From Streptomyces sp. MMBL 11-1 (GTDB lineage: Bacteria; Actinomycetota; Actinomycetes; Streptomycetales; Streptomycetaceae): DNA of 64,000 bases. Under the pieces are notes generated by a model. That model worked only from the letters and a program-made list of their open reading frames with translations. It ran no database searches and had not been told where the DNA came from. Shown here in pieces: positions 32,567 through 40,979 of this stretch (position 1 is its first letter; every line of letters begins with the position of its first letter). The position numbers and the translations under genes are program-made. The stretch covers positions 6,823,001 through 6,887,000 of the forward strand of contig NZ_CP117709.1 in assembly GCF_028622875.1 (NCBI RefSeq), in the 5' to 3' direction.

Positions 32567-33762
32567 GCCGCACGCTCCGCTTCCGCGACGGGCAGCGGCA
32601 ACGTGACCGCCACCGCCGTGCCCTGGCCGGGCGCCGACTCCACGCTCAGCGCACCGCCGAGCGACCCGGCGCGCGCCCGCATCGCCGGCAGCCCGAAGCC
32701 GCCGTCGGCCCGCTCGTGGACGGGTGCCCCCGCCGGGTCGAAGCCCTGCCCGTCGTCCACGACGTCCAGCGCCACCGAGGTGTCCATGAAGCTCAGGGTG
32801 ATCTCCGCCCGTCCGGCCCGCGCGTGGCGCACCGTGTTGGCCAGCGCCGACTGCGCGGTCCGCAACAGCGCCACCTCGTACGGCGTCGGCAACTCCACCG
32901 GGGCGCCGCTCACCGCGAACCGTACGATCAGGTCCGGCGCGGTCGTGCGGGCACAGAGCCGCTCCAGCGCGGCGGCCAGCGAACCGTGCTCCAGCTCCGG
33001 CGGGGTCAGCGCGCGCACGAAGGAACGGGCCTCGGCGAGGTTCGCCTGCGCGGCCTCCCGGGCGGCCCGCACATGCGCGGCGGCCGGAGCGTCCTCGGGC
33101 AGCGAGCGCTCGGCGGCGCGCAGCAGCAGCTGGATGCTGGACAGGCCCTGGGCCAGCGTGTCGTGGATCTCCCGGGCGAGGCGCTCACGCTCGGCGAGGG
33201 TCCCGGCCGTGCGTTCCGCCTCGGCCAGATCCGCGCGGGTGGCGACCAGCTCCACGATCAGCTCACGCCGCCGTTCGCTCTCCCGGAAGAGCGCGTCGTA
33301 CCCGAGGACGGTGGCGACGGCGACCGCCGCGCCGATCAGCGGCCCGATGAACGCGCCGGGCTCGATCTGCTGCCGGTGCACGACGAAGCCGGTGATCGCG
33401 GCGCCCGCGGTGACCACGACGGCGGGCAGCGCCCAGCGCATCGGCAGGAGGTGGAGCTGGAGGAAGTAGAGGGGGAACGCCACCCAGAGGGCGTCCGGCG
33501 ACAGCACCAGCAGCGTGGCCCACAGTGCGCCGAGACCCGCCAGCCACACGGCCCCCGCCCGGCTGCCCGGCTGTACGGAGGGGGCGAGCGGCCCCGCCGC
33601 GTACAGGGCCGCCATCAGCGCCGCCACCACCACGACCGCCGACGCCCGCGGCGCGCCCTCGCTCACCGCGCGGACCACCACCAGGGCCAGCAGCCCCGTC
33701 AGCAGGGCGTGCAGACAGAGCCGCAGGGCTGCCGTGACGTGGGTGTGCGAACGCGAATCCAT
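32563..33762 (-). CDS. Sensor histidine kinase, NarL-partner type
   Basis: 399 aa. Six predicted N-terminal membrane segments (about 10-165; LLTGLLALVVVRAV, ASAVVVVAALMAALYAAG, GAVWLAGLGALWATLLVL, WALPAVVVTAGAAITGFVV) with no large extracytoplasmic domain, as in ChrS-like kinases that sense at the membrane. The HisKA_3 motif is REIHDTLAQGLSSIQLLL (His200). HATPase motifs are SALANTVRHARAG, VDDGQGFD and GGFGLPAMRARA. The ATG at 33762 follows a TACGCT box 9 nt upstream. It overlaps its response regulator by 4 nt. Confidence 0.92.
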   Translation of the reverse strand: MDSRSHTHVTAALRLCLHALLTGLLALVVVRAVSEGAPRASAVVVVAALMAALYAAGPLAPSVQPGSRAGAVWLAGLGALWATLLVLSPDALWVAFPLYFLQLHLLPMRWALPAVVVTAGAAITGFVVHRQQIEPGAFIGPLIGAAVAVATVLGYDALFRESERRRELIVELVATRADLAEAERTAGTLAERERLAREIHDTLAQGLSSIQLLLRAAERSLPEDAPAAAHVRAAREAAQANLAEARSFVRALTPPELEHGSLAAALERLCARTTAPDLIVRFAVSGAPVELPTPYEVALLRTAQSALANTVRHARAGRAEITLSFMDTSVALDVVDDGQGFDPAGAPVHERADGGFGLPAMRARAGSLGGALSVESAPGQGTAVAVTLPLPVAEAERAA

Positions 33763-33872
33763 GGTTCGTCCAGCGTAGCCGCGGACTCCTGGGACCCGGT
33801 CAATCGAAAGGTTGATCCCGGGCCCGTCCGCCGCGCGATGTTTTCCCGCCCGCGCCGCACGACGCTGGAGCC

Positions 33873-34955
33873 ATGTTCGTCGCATGGAGAGACCTCCGCT
33901 TCGCCAAGGGCCGGTTCGCGCTCATGGGCTCGGTCGTGGTGCTGATCACGCTGCTCGTGGGCCTGCTGTCCGGCCTGACCGCCGGCCTGGCCCGGGAGAA
34001 CATCTCGGCCGTCACCGGCCTGGACGCCGACCACCTGGCCTTCGCCGCGCCACCGGAGGGGCAGGCGGAGTCGTTCACCAACTCGACCGTCCGGGAGGAC
34101 GACTGGCGGAGCTGGGCCGGACAGCCCGGGGTCGAGGCCGCGCAGCCGGTCGGCATCCGGACCCTGAACGCCACCGCCGCCGGTGAGCGGACCGCCGCCG
34201 TGTCGGCCTTCGGCGTCGAACCGGACGGCACCCTCGGGCCGGAGGGGATCGGCCCGGGGCGGGTCGTGCTCTCCGGGAAGGCGGCCGAGGAGCTCGATGT
34301 CACGGCGGGCGACAGGATCGCCCTCGGCCGGACCGAGAGCGAGGTAGCCGCCGTCGCCACGGACGCCTCCTACAGCCATACCCCCGTGGTCTGGACCTCG
34401 CTGGACGACTGGCAGCGGATCGGCCACGACGGTGCCGGGCCCGCCGAACAGGCGACGGTGATCGCCCTGACCACCACCGGTGGCGTCGACCTCGCGGCGG
34501 GGGACGAGGCGGCGGGCACGAGCACGCTCACGCTCGACGACTCCCTCACGGCCATCGGCTCCTACCAGGCGGAGAACGGTTCGCTGCAGCTGATGCGCGG
34601 CTTCCTCTTCGCCATCTCCGCCCTCGTCATCGGGGCGTTCTTCACCGTCTGGACGATCCAGCGCAGCGGCGACGTCGCCGTGCTGAAGGCGCTCGGCGCG
34701 TCGACCCCGTACCTCCTGCGCGACGCGCTGGGACAGGCCGTCGTGATGCTCGCCCTCGGTACGGGACTGGGCACCGCGCTCGCCGCCGGGGCCGGAGCCC
34801 TGATCGGCGGAGGAGCCGTGCCGTTCGTCCTGGACGCGGCGACCGTCCTGGTCCCGGCCGCCGTGATGATCGCCCTCGGCGCGCTGGGGGCCGCCCTGTC
34901 CATCCGGCGGATCACCGCCGTCGACCCGCTCACCGCACTCGGGAGTGCCCGATGA
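33873..34955 (+). CDS. FtsX-type ABC exporter permease (HrtB-like)
   Basis: 360 aa. N-terminal MFVAWRDLRFAKGRFALMG leads into a first membrane segment, then a large extracytoplasmic MacB-like domain (about 45-235), then three more membrane segments (FLFAISALVIGAFFTVWTIQ, ALGQAVVMLALGTGLGTALAAG, ATVLVPAAVMIALGALGAALS). FtsX-type permeases with a companion ATPase export hydrophobic compounds or heme. The first residues and the arrangement with a divergent six-TM kinase resemble HrtB; the substrate is inferred, not shown. Coupled to the ATPase gene by ATGA. Confidence 0.88.
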   Translation: MFVAWRDLRFAKGRFALMGSVVVLITLLVGLLSGLTAGLARENISAVTGLDADHLAFAAPPEGQAESFTNSTVREDDWRSWAGQPGVEAAQPVGIRTLNATAAGERTAAVSAFGVEPDGTLGPEGIGPGRVVLSGKAAEELDVTAGDRIALGRTESEVAAVATDASYSHTPVVWTSLDDWQRIGHDGAGPAEQATVIALTTTGGVDLAAGDEAAGTSTLTLDDSLTAIGSYQAENGSLQLMRGFLFAISALVIGAFFTVWTIQRSGDVAVLKALGASTPYLLRDALGQAVVMLALGTGLGTALAAGAGALIGGGAVPFVLDAATVLVPAAVMIALGALGAALSIRRITAVDPLTALGSAR

Positions 34956-35632
34956 CGCTCACCCTGACCGACGTCACCCTCACCTATCCGGACGGCGAGG
35001 GACGGCTCACCGCCCTGGACCGGGTCTCGCTGGACGTGCCCCCGGGCACGCTCACCGCCGTCGTCGGGCCGTCCGGCTCGGGCAAGTCGAGCCTCCTCGC
35101 GGCCGCCGCCACCCTGGTCACCCCGGACTCCGGCGAGGTCGTGGTGGCCGGGACGCCGACCACCGGCCTCGGGCGGTCCGGGCGGGCGGCCCTGCGCCGG
35201 GAGCGCATCGGCATCGTCTTCCAGCAGCCCAACCTGCTGCCCTCGCTGACCGCCGCCGAACAGCTCCAGGTGATGCGCCACCTGTCCGGGGGCTCGGCCC
35301 GCACCGCCCGCCGCCGGGCCCTCGACCTGCTGGACGCGGTCGGTCTGGCCGACCGCGCCGACCGGCGGCCGCACCAGCTGTCGGGCGGTCAGCGTCAGCG
35401 GATCAACATCGCGCGGGCCCTGATGAACGAACCGGCGGTCCTGCTCGTCGACGAACCGACCAGCGCGCTCGACCACGAGCGGGGCGCGGCCGTGCTCGAC
35501 CTGCTGGTCACCCTGACCCGGGAGCGCTCCACCGCCACGGTGCTGGTCACCCACGACCTGGCGCACCTGGAGCGGATGGACCGCACGGTGACGATGGACG
35601 ACGGGCGGCTGACCGCGACGGCCCGGGTCTGA
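34952..35632 (+). CDS. ABC exporter ATPase (HrtA/LolD-like)
   Basis: 226 aa, single nucleotide-binding domain. Walker A is GPSGSGKSS, the Q-loop is FQQPN, the signature is LSGGQRQR, Walker B is [12 protein letters not shown] and the switch His is in LVTHDLAH. It is the MacB/LolD-type ATPase for the permease gene it overlaps by 4 nt. A bidirectional terminator separates it from convergent allR. Confidence 0.94.
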   Translation: MTLTLTDVTLTYPDGEGRLTALDRVSLDVPPGTLTAVVGPSGSGKSSLLAAAATLVTPDSGEVVVAGTPTTGLGRSGRAALRRERIGIVFQQPNLLPSLTAAEQLQVMRHLSGGSARTARRRALDLLDAVGLADRADRRPHQLSGGQRQRINIARALMNEPAVLLVDEPTSALDHERGAAVLDLLVTLTRERSTATVLVTHDLAHLERMDRTVTMDDGRLTATARV

Positions 35633-35643
35633 GGACGAGGAGC

Positions 35644-35670
35644 GGCGGGGCCCGGCGTCCCGGCCCCGCC
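35644..35670. terminator. Bidirectional terminator between the ABC exporter and allR
   Basis: Perfect 9-bp arms, GGCGGGGCC (35644-35652) and GGCCCCGCC (35662-35670), with a 9-nt loop between two convergent stop codons. Confidence 0.8.
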
Positions 35671-35680
35671 GTCTCCGGGT

Positions 35681-36484
35681 TCAGCCGCCGTGCGTGCCGT
35701 TGCTCGCCAGCGCGTCGGACAGCTCTCCCGCGACCTGCTGGAGGATCGGCACGATCCGCTCCGTCGCCGACTCCGTCACCCGTCCGGCCGGGCCCGAGAT
35801 GGAGATCGCCGCCGAGGTGGGGGAGTTCGGCACGGAGACCGCGAGGCACCGCACGCCGATCTCCTGCTCGTTGTCGTCCACCGCGTACCCGGCGCGGCGC
35901 ACCAGCTCCAGGGCGTCCAGGAAGCCCTCCGGAGTGGTGATCGTCTTCTCCGTCGCGGCGGGCATGCCGGTACGGGCCAGCAGTGCGCGGACCTCGTCGG
36001 CGGGGGTGTGCGCGAGGAGCGCCTTGCCCACGCCGGTGGAGTGCGGCAGGACCCGGCGGCCGACCTCGGTGAACATCCGCATGGAGTGCTTCGAGGGCAC
36101 CTGGGCGACGTACACGATCTCGTCCCCGTCCAGCAGCGCCATGTTCGCCGTCTCGCCGGTCTCCTCCACCAGTCTGCTGAGGTAGGGGCGGGCCCAGGTG
36201 CCCAGAAGCCGGGACGCGGACTCGCCGAGCCGGATCAGCCGGGGGCCCAGCGCGTAGCGGCGGTTGGGCTGCTGGCGTACGTATCCGCAGACGACCAGGG
36301 TGCGCATCAGCCGGTGGATGGTCGGCAGGGGCAGACCGCTGCTCGCGGAGAGCTCGCTCAGCCCGACCTCGCCCCCGGCGTCGGCCATCCGCTCCAGCAG
36401 ATCGAAGGCGCGCTCAAGGGACTGCACCCCACCGCTGGAACCGGAGGGCTTGGAGTCGGCTGTGCTGGCGTGGGACGGCGGCAC
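35681..36484 (-). CDS. allR: IclR-family regulator of allantoin catabolism
   Basis: 267 aa. Winged helix-turn-helix at about 20-80 (VQSLERAFDLLERMADAGGEVGLSELSASSGLPLPTIHRLMRTL) and an IclR effector domain at about 95-260 (TGETANMALLDGDEIVYVAQVPS, LPHSTGVGKALLA, GYAVDDNEQEIGVRCLAVSV). The start is GTG at 36484 with AAAGGA upstream. It is divergent from allantoinase-allantoicase, the position of the Streptomyces AllR repressor, whose IclR family typically senses allantoate, glyoxylate or similar acids. Palindromes in the shared intergenic region are candidate binding sites. Confidence 0.9.
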   Translation of the reverse strand: MPPSHASTADSKPSGSSGGVQSLERAFDLLERMADAGGEVGLSELSASSGLPLPTIHRLMRTLVVCGYVRQQPNRRYALGPRLIRLGESASRLLGTWARPYLSRLVEETGETANMALLDGDEIVYVAQVPSKHSMRMFTEVGRRVLPHSTGVGKALLAHTPADEVRALLARTGMPAATEKTITTPEGFLDALELVRRAGYAVDDNEQEIGVRCLAVSVPNSPTSAAISISGPAGRVTESATERIVPILQQVAGELSDALASNGTHGG

Positions 36485-36670
36485 GTCAACGGTCCTTTCG
36501 AAGCGGAAGGCAAGGCAGCAGCCTACCGGGCGGCTCCCGATCGGCCCACAGCTCCCCGGTCGGCGTCGGTGCCGGTCAGGGGCTGTTTTGTCCGGGTGCC
36601 GACGGTCGGTGCGGGCGACTCGGCGCCACCTCTCCTGGCCCATGCTACGTTCCGCACTTCGAAATATGAC

Positions 36671-36685
36671 TTTTACTTTGTGGAA
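36671..36685. promoter_or_regulatory. 15-bp operator-like palindrome between allR and allB
   Basis: TTTTACTTTGTGGAA has a GGAA right half, a central T and a weakened left half compared with the hyi and aceB sites. The rest of the 337-bp allR-allB intergenic region (36485-36821) holds no gene, one further palindrome (36783-36799) and both divergent promoters. Confidence 0.45.
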
Positions 36686-36782
36686 ACCTCCAGGCGTGCT
36701 GCCGGGGTGGTCCGGCAGGCCCATGTGGCGGAAGGTGGGGTCTTGACGAGGGCGATCCACAAGTGAAGACTCCATCGAAAGC

Positions 36783-36799
36783 TTCAACAGTTCGTTGAA
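36783..36799. promoter_or_regulatory. Perfect TTCAAC-N5-GTTGAA palindrome upstream of allB
   Basis: TTCAACAGTTCGTTGAA has 6-bp perfect arms and ends 22 bp before the allantoinase start, just ahead of its ribosome site, a position suited to repression. Matching sites lie upstream of uraD (10837-10853) and aceB (30532-30548). Confidence 0.7.
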
Positions 36800-36821
36800 T
36801 TCCTGGAGTGAAGGAGCACAG

Positions 36822-38168
36822 GTGTCCGGTCCGGACGTGAACCTGATACTGCGCTCGACGCGCGTCGTCACCCCCGAGGGGACCCGCCCGGCGGCGGTCG
36901 CCGTCGCGGGCGGGACGATCGACGCGGTCCTGCCGTACGACGCCGGGACGCCCGCGGGCGTCCGCCTGGAGGACTTCGGCGACGATGTCCTGCTGCCCGG
37001 TCTCGTCGATACCCACGTCCATGTGAACGACCCCGGCCGCACCGCGTGGGAAGGCTTCTACACCGCCACCCGCGCGGCCGCCGCGGGCGGGATCACCACG
37101 CTCCTGGACATGCCCCTCAACTCCCTCCCGCCGACCACCACCGTCGAGAACCTGCGGGTCAAGCAGCAGGTCGCGGCCCCCAAGGCGCACGTCGACACCG
37201 GCTTCTGGGGCGGGGCGATCCCTTCCAACGTCAAGGACCTGCGCCCCCTGTACGAGGCCGGGGTCTTCGGCTTCAAGTGCTTCCTGTCGCCCTCCGGCGT
37301 CGAGGAGTTCCCGGAGCTGGACCAGGAACAGCTGGCCCGCTCCATGGCGGAGATCGCCGGATTCGGCGGGCTGCTCATCGTGCACGCCGAGGACCCGCAC
37401 CACCTGGCCGAGGCCCCCCAGCGTCCCGGACCCGCCTATGCGGACTTCCTCGCCTCCCGGCCGCGCGACGCCGAGAACACCGCGATCGAAGGGCTCATCG
37501 CCCACGCCAGGCGGCTGAACGCCCGCGTCCACGTCCTGCACCTCTCCTCCAGCGACGCCCTGCCCCTGATCGCCGCCGCCAAGCGCGAGGGCGTCCGCGT
37601 GACCGTCGAGTCCTGCCCGCACTTCCTCACCCTCACCGCCGAGGAAGTGCCGGACGGGGCGACGGAGTTCAAGTGCTGCCCGCCCATCCGCGAGGCCGCC
37701 AACCAGGACGTGCTGTGGGCCGGGCTCGCCGACGGCACCATCGACTGCATCGTCAGCGACCACTCCCCGTGCACCACGGACCTGAAGACCCCGGACTTCG
37801 CCTCCGCCTGGGGCGGCATCTCCTCCCTCCAGCTTGGTCTGCCCGCCATCTGGACCGAGGCCCGCAAACGCGGCCACTCCCTCGACGACGTCGCCCGCTG
37901 GATGTCCGCCGCCCCCGCCGCGCTGGCCGGGCTGACCCGCAAGGGCGCCATCGAGGCCGGGCGCGACGCCGACTTCGCGGTCCTCGCCCCCGACGCGACC
38001 TTCACCGTCGACCCCGCCGAGCTCTTCCACCGCAACCAGGTCACCGCCTACGCCGGGAAGACCCTGCACGGCGTGGTCCGCTCCAGCTGGCTGCGCGGTG
38101 CCCGCATCGCCTCCGACGGCGTTCTCGCCGAGCCCGCCGGCCGCCTCCTGGAACGCGCCGCCCCCTGA
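36822..38168 (+). CDS. allB: Allantoinase
   Basis: 448 aa, binuclear zinc cyclic amidohydrolase that opens allantoin to allantoate. Metal ligands are [10 protein letters not shown] (HxH), the carboxylated Lys in [24 protein letters not shown] and the Asp of VSDHSPC. The start is GTG at 36822 behind AAGGAG; an upstream in-frame codon at 36795 lies before the ribosome site and overlaps the operator. First gene of an operon with allantoicase, divergent from allR. Confidence 0.95.
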   Translation: MSGPDVNLILRSTRVVTPEGTRPAAVAVAGGTIDAVLPYDAGTPAGVRLEDFGDDVLLPGLVDTHVHVNDPGRTAWEGFYTATRAAAAGGITTLLDMPLNSLPPTTTVENLRVKQQVAAPKAHVDTGFWGGAIPSNVKDLRPLYEAGVFGFKCFLSPSGVEEFPELDQEQLARSMAEIAGFGGLLIVHAEDPHHLAEAPQRPGPAYADFLASRPRDAENTAIEGLIAHARRLNARVHVLHLSSSDALPLIAAAKREGVRVTVESCPHFLTLTAEEVPDGATEFKCCPPIREAANQDVLWAGLADGTIDCIVSDHSPCTTDLKTPDFASAWGGISSLQLGLPAIWTEARKRGHSLDDVARWMSAAPAALAGLTRKGAIEAGRDADFAVLAPDATFTVDPAELFHRNQVTAYAGKTLHGVVRSSWLRGARIASDGVLAEPAGRLLERAAP

Positions 38169-38233
38169 GCGAGCCCACCGGTCCGCTCCCCGAACGCGCC
38201 CCCCCGCACCGTGCCCGAAAGGAACCCCTGACC

Positions 38234-39364
38234 ATGACGGACGCCGCGATACCGCGCTTCACCGGCGACGCGAGCCCCTACGCGGGCGGCGACCCGTACG
38301 CCGACCACCGCACCGCCGACTTCCCCTTCACCCACCTCGTCGATCTGGCCGACCGCCGTCTCGGGGCGGGGGTCATCGCCGCCAACGACGAGTTCTTCGC
38401 CGAGCGCGAGAACCTGCTCAAGCCCGGGCCCGCCGTCTTCGACCCGGAGCACTTCGGGCACAAGGGCAAGATCATGGACGGCTGGGAGACCCGCCGCCGA
38501 CGCGGGGTCAGCGCCGCCGAACCGCACCCCACCGCCGACGACCACGACTGGGCCCTCGTCCGGCTCGGCGCGCCCGGTGTCGTCCGGGGCATCGTCCTGG
38601 ACACCGCCCACTTCCGGGGCAACTACCCGCAGGCGGTCTCCGTTGAGGCGGTCGCGCTGCCCGGCTCCCCGTCCCCCGAGGAGCTCCTCGCCCCCGACGT
38701 GAAGTGGACGACGCTCGTCCCCCGTACGGCGGTCGGCGGCCACGCGGCCAACGGGTTCGCCGTCGACGCCGAGCAGCGCTTCACCCACCTGCGGATCAAC
38801 CAGCACCCGGACGGCGGGATCGCCCGCCTGCGCGTGTACGGAGAGGTCGTTCCCGACCCCGCCTGGCTCGGCGCGCTCGGCACGTTCGACCTGGCCGCCC
38901 TGGAGAACGGCGGCCAGGTCGAGGACGCCTCCGACCGCTTCTACTCCCCGGCCACCAACACCATCCAGCCGGGACGCTCACGGAAGATGGACGACGGCTG
39001 GGAGACCCGCCGCCGGCGCGACCGGGGCAACGACTGGATCAGCTACCGCCTCGCCGCGCGGTCCGGGATCCGGGCCGTCGAGATCGACACCGCCTACCTC
39101 AAGGGCAACTCCGCGGGCTGGGCGAGCCTCTCGGTCCGGGACGGCGGGAACGCCGGGGACGGTGACTGGACGGAGGTCCTTCCCCGGACCCGGCTCCAGC
39201 CCGACACCAACCACCGCTTCGTCCTGGACGGGACCGTCCGGGCCACGCACGTCCGGATCGACATCTACCCGGACGGCGGCATCTCCCGGCTCCGGCTGTT
39301 CGGATCGCTCACCGACGAGGGCGCGGCCGCCCTGGCGGCCCGTCACCGGGAGCTGGGCGGCTGA
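38234..39364 (+). CDS. alc: Allantoicase
   Basis: 376 aa. It hydrolyses allantoate to ureidoglycolate and urea. Two homologous beta-sandwich repeats (about 15-190 and 205-376) each contain KMDDGWETRRRR-like segments (KIMDGWETRRRRG and RKMDDGWETRRRRDRGND) and a TAYLKGN/TAHFRGN pair. The ATG start at 38234 has AAAGGA upstream and lies 65 bp after allB. Length is typical of bacterial allantoicases. The ureidoglycolate lyase needed to release glyoxylate is not in the window. Confidence 0.95.
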   Translation: MTDAAIPRFTGDASPYAGGDPYADHRTADFPFTHLVDLADRRLGAGVIAANDEFFAERENLLKPGPAVFDPEHFGHKGKIMDGWETRRRRGVSAAEPHPTADDHDWALVRLGAPGVVRGIVLDTAHFRGNYPQAVSVEAVALPGSPSPEELLAPDVKWTTLVPRTAVGGHAANGFAVDAEQRFTHLRINQHPDGGIARLRVYGEVVPDPAWLGALGTFDLAALENGGQVEDASDRFYSPATNTIQPGRSRKMDDGWETRRRRDRGNDWISYRLAARSGIRAVEIDTAYLKGNSAGWASLSVRDGGNAGDGDWTEVLPRTRLQPDTNHRFVLDGTVRATHVRIDIYPDGGISRLRLFGSLTDEGAAALAARHRELGG

Positions 39365-39460
39365 TCCCCGGACCCGCCCGGCACAGGGCGCACCGCGATC
39401 GCAGGAGGATCGAGGTATGCCCGGCCGGTCCCGTTACGTGCGGGTGTGTCACCCTGGTCG

Positions 39461-39500
39461 AGGTGCGGCGAGCAGGCCCCGAGGGCCGGGCGCCGCACCT
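39461..39500 (+). terminator. Strong hairpin after allantoicase
   Basis: AGGTGCGGCG (39461-39470) pairs with CGCCGCACCT (39491-39500); inside, GGCCC (39475-39479) pairs with GGGCC (39483-39487). It stands 97 bp past the allantoicase stop and 27 bp before the ABM gene, so it could end the operon or act as a leader of the next gene. Confidence 0.6.
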
Positions 39501-39527
39501 TCCGACCTCCTCCGACCGGGAGCCCCC

Positions 39528-39851
39528 ATGATCTTCATCGCCGTCAAGTTCACCGCCCTCGACCCCGAGGAATGGCTCACCCGGCTGGACGACTTCACCC
39601 TCGCCACCCGCGGTGAGCCCGGCAACCTCTTCTTCGACTGGTCCCGCAGCGTGGAGAACCCCGACGAGTTCGTCCTGCTGGAGGCCTTCGCCGACGCGGC
39701 GGCGGGCGAGGCGCATGTGAACTCCGACCACTTCAAGGCGGCGATCGCGACCATGTCGGAGCTGGTGGCCGAGGTCCCCGAGATCATCAACGTCGAGGTG
39801 GAGGGCGCCGGCTGGTCACGGATGGCGGAGGTCACCCCGCGCAACCGCTGA
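39528..39851 (+). CDS. ABM-type putative quinol monooxygenase
   Basis: 107 aa, single antibiotic-biosynthesis-monooxygenase (dimeric ferredoxin-like) domain: MIFIAVKFTAL, GNLFFDWSRSVENPDEFVLLEAFADAAAGEAHVNSDHFKAAI. The start chosen is ATG 39528, with GGGAG 6 nt upstream, at the natural start of the fold. An in-frame ATG at 39417 has a strong AGGAGG site and would add 37 Arg/Pro-rich residues. Substrate unknown. Confidence 0.82.
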   Translation: MIFIAVKFTALDPEEWLTRLDDFTLATRGEPGNLFFDWSRSVENPDEFVLLEAFADAAAGEAHVNSDHFKAAIATMSELVAEVPEIINVEVEGAGWSRMAEVTPRNR

Positions 39852-39867
39852 CCGGCGCGTCCCGGAC

Positions 39868-39884
39868 GCCGCCCGGCGGGCGGC
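39868..39884. terminator. Short hairpin between convergent genes
   Basis: GCCGCCC and GGGCGGC with a 3-nt loop, between the ABM gene and the aldo/keto reductase gene. The rest of 39885-40006 shows nothing clear. Confidence 0.55.
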
Positions 39885-40006
39885 AGCCCGACCGCAGTGC
39901 CTTGGGTGTACTGACCCGCAGGGGTGCTGACGCGGGTGACCCTCCGCCTTGCGGCGCACCGCGTCCGACGCCGCGCACCGATCCACCGGTCATCGCGGGA
40001 CACTCC

Positions 40007-40837
40007 CTAGAACTCCTCGTGGGACTCCGGGTCGCCGCCGAACCGCCGCTGCCGCCCGGACGCGATCGTCGTCAGCTCCTGAGCCGTCAGCCGGAACCCG
40101 AACAGATCGAGGTTCTCGCGCTGCCGGCCCGGGTCCGCCGACTTCGGGATCGGCACCGCGCCCAGCTGGGTGTGCCAGCGCAGTACCACCTGGCCGGGGC
40201 TCACCCCGTGGTCCTCGGCGATCGCCACGGTCGAGGGATCCTCCAGCACCTCGCGGCCCCGGGCCAGCGGGCTCCAGCTCTCCGTCACGATGCCCTTCGC
40301 CGCGTGCACCGCCCGCAGCTCCTCCTGCGGCAGCAGCGGATGCATCTCGATCTGGTTCACCGAGGGCAGCACGCCCGTCTCCCGCTCCAGCCGCTCCAGA
40401 TGCGCGGCGGTGAAGTTGGAGACGCCGATGGAGCGGACGAGACCGTCCTCGCGGAGCCGGATCATCGCCTTCCAGGTGTCCACGTACTTGTCGACGCGGG
40501 GGAGCGGCCAGTGGATCAGGTAGAGGTCGACGTACTCGACGCCCAGGCGGGCCCGTGACTCCTCGAACGAGGCGAGCGTCTCCTCGTACCCGTGGTGCCG
40601 GCCGGGCACCTTCGTGGTGAGGCGGACCTCCTCGCGGGGGACGCCGCTGCGGGCGATGCCCCGGCCGGTGCCGGTCTCGTTGCCGTAGTTGAGGGCCGTG
40701 TCGACCAGCCGGTAGCCGAGCTCCAGGGCCCCGGCGACGGCCTCCTCGGCCGCCGCGTCGTCCAGCGGGTAGGTGCCGAGTCCCACCGCGGGGAGCCGTG
40801 TGCCGTCGTTGAGCGCCTGAACCGGTGTGCCGGACAT
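40007..40837 (-). CDS. Aldo/keto reductase
   Basis: 276 aa, (alpha/beta)8 NADPH oxidoreductase. The catalytic tetrad is visible as VDTALNYGNE (Asp, Tyr), TTKVPG (Lys) and LIHWPLP (His). The cofactor loop ends IPKSADPGRQREN. The C-terminus RRFGGDPESHEEF is a variant of the DP-F loop that shapes substrate choice. Closest in layout to 2,5-diketo-gluconate reductase-type AKR5 proteins; the true substrate is unknown. ATG at 40837 with AAGGACGGGA upstream. Confidence 0.88.
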   Translation of the reverse strand: MSGTPVQALNDGTRLPAVGLGTYPLDDAAAEEAVAGALELGYRLVDTALNYGNETGTGRGIARSGVPREEVRLTTKVPGRHHGYEETLASFEESRARLGVEYVDLYLIHWPLPRVDKYVDTWKAMIRLREDGLVRSIGVSNFTAAHLERLERETGVLPSVNQIEMHPLLPQEELRAVHAAKGIVTESWSPLARGREVLEDPSTVAIAEDHGVSPGQVVLRWHTQLGAVPIPKSADPGRQRENLDLFGFRLTAQELTTIASGRQRRFGGDPESHEEF

Positions 40838-40979
40838 GTGCGTGGTCCCGTCCTTCCCGTCGCTGCCCCCGTCCCGGCCAGCGTAGGGGCGTGGCGGGGA
40901 CGGGGGCGGCCGGACGGGGCCGACGGGGGAGCGCTCCGAGGTGCGGCGGGCGAGCACTCCCCCGAGGCGGCGGCGCCGC

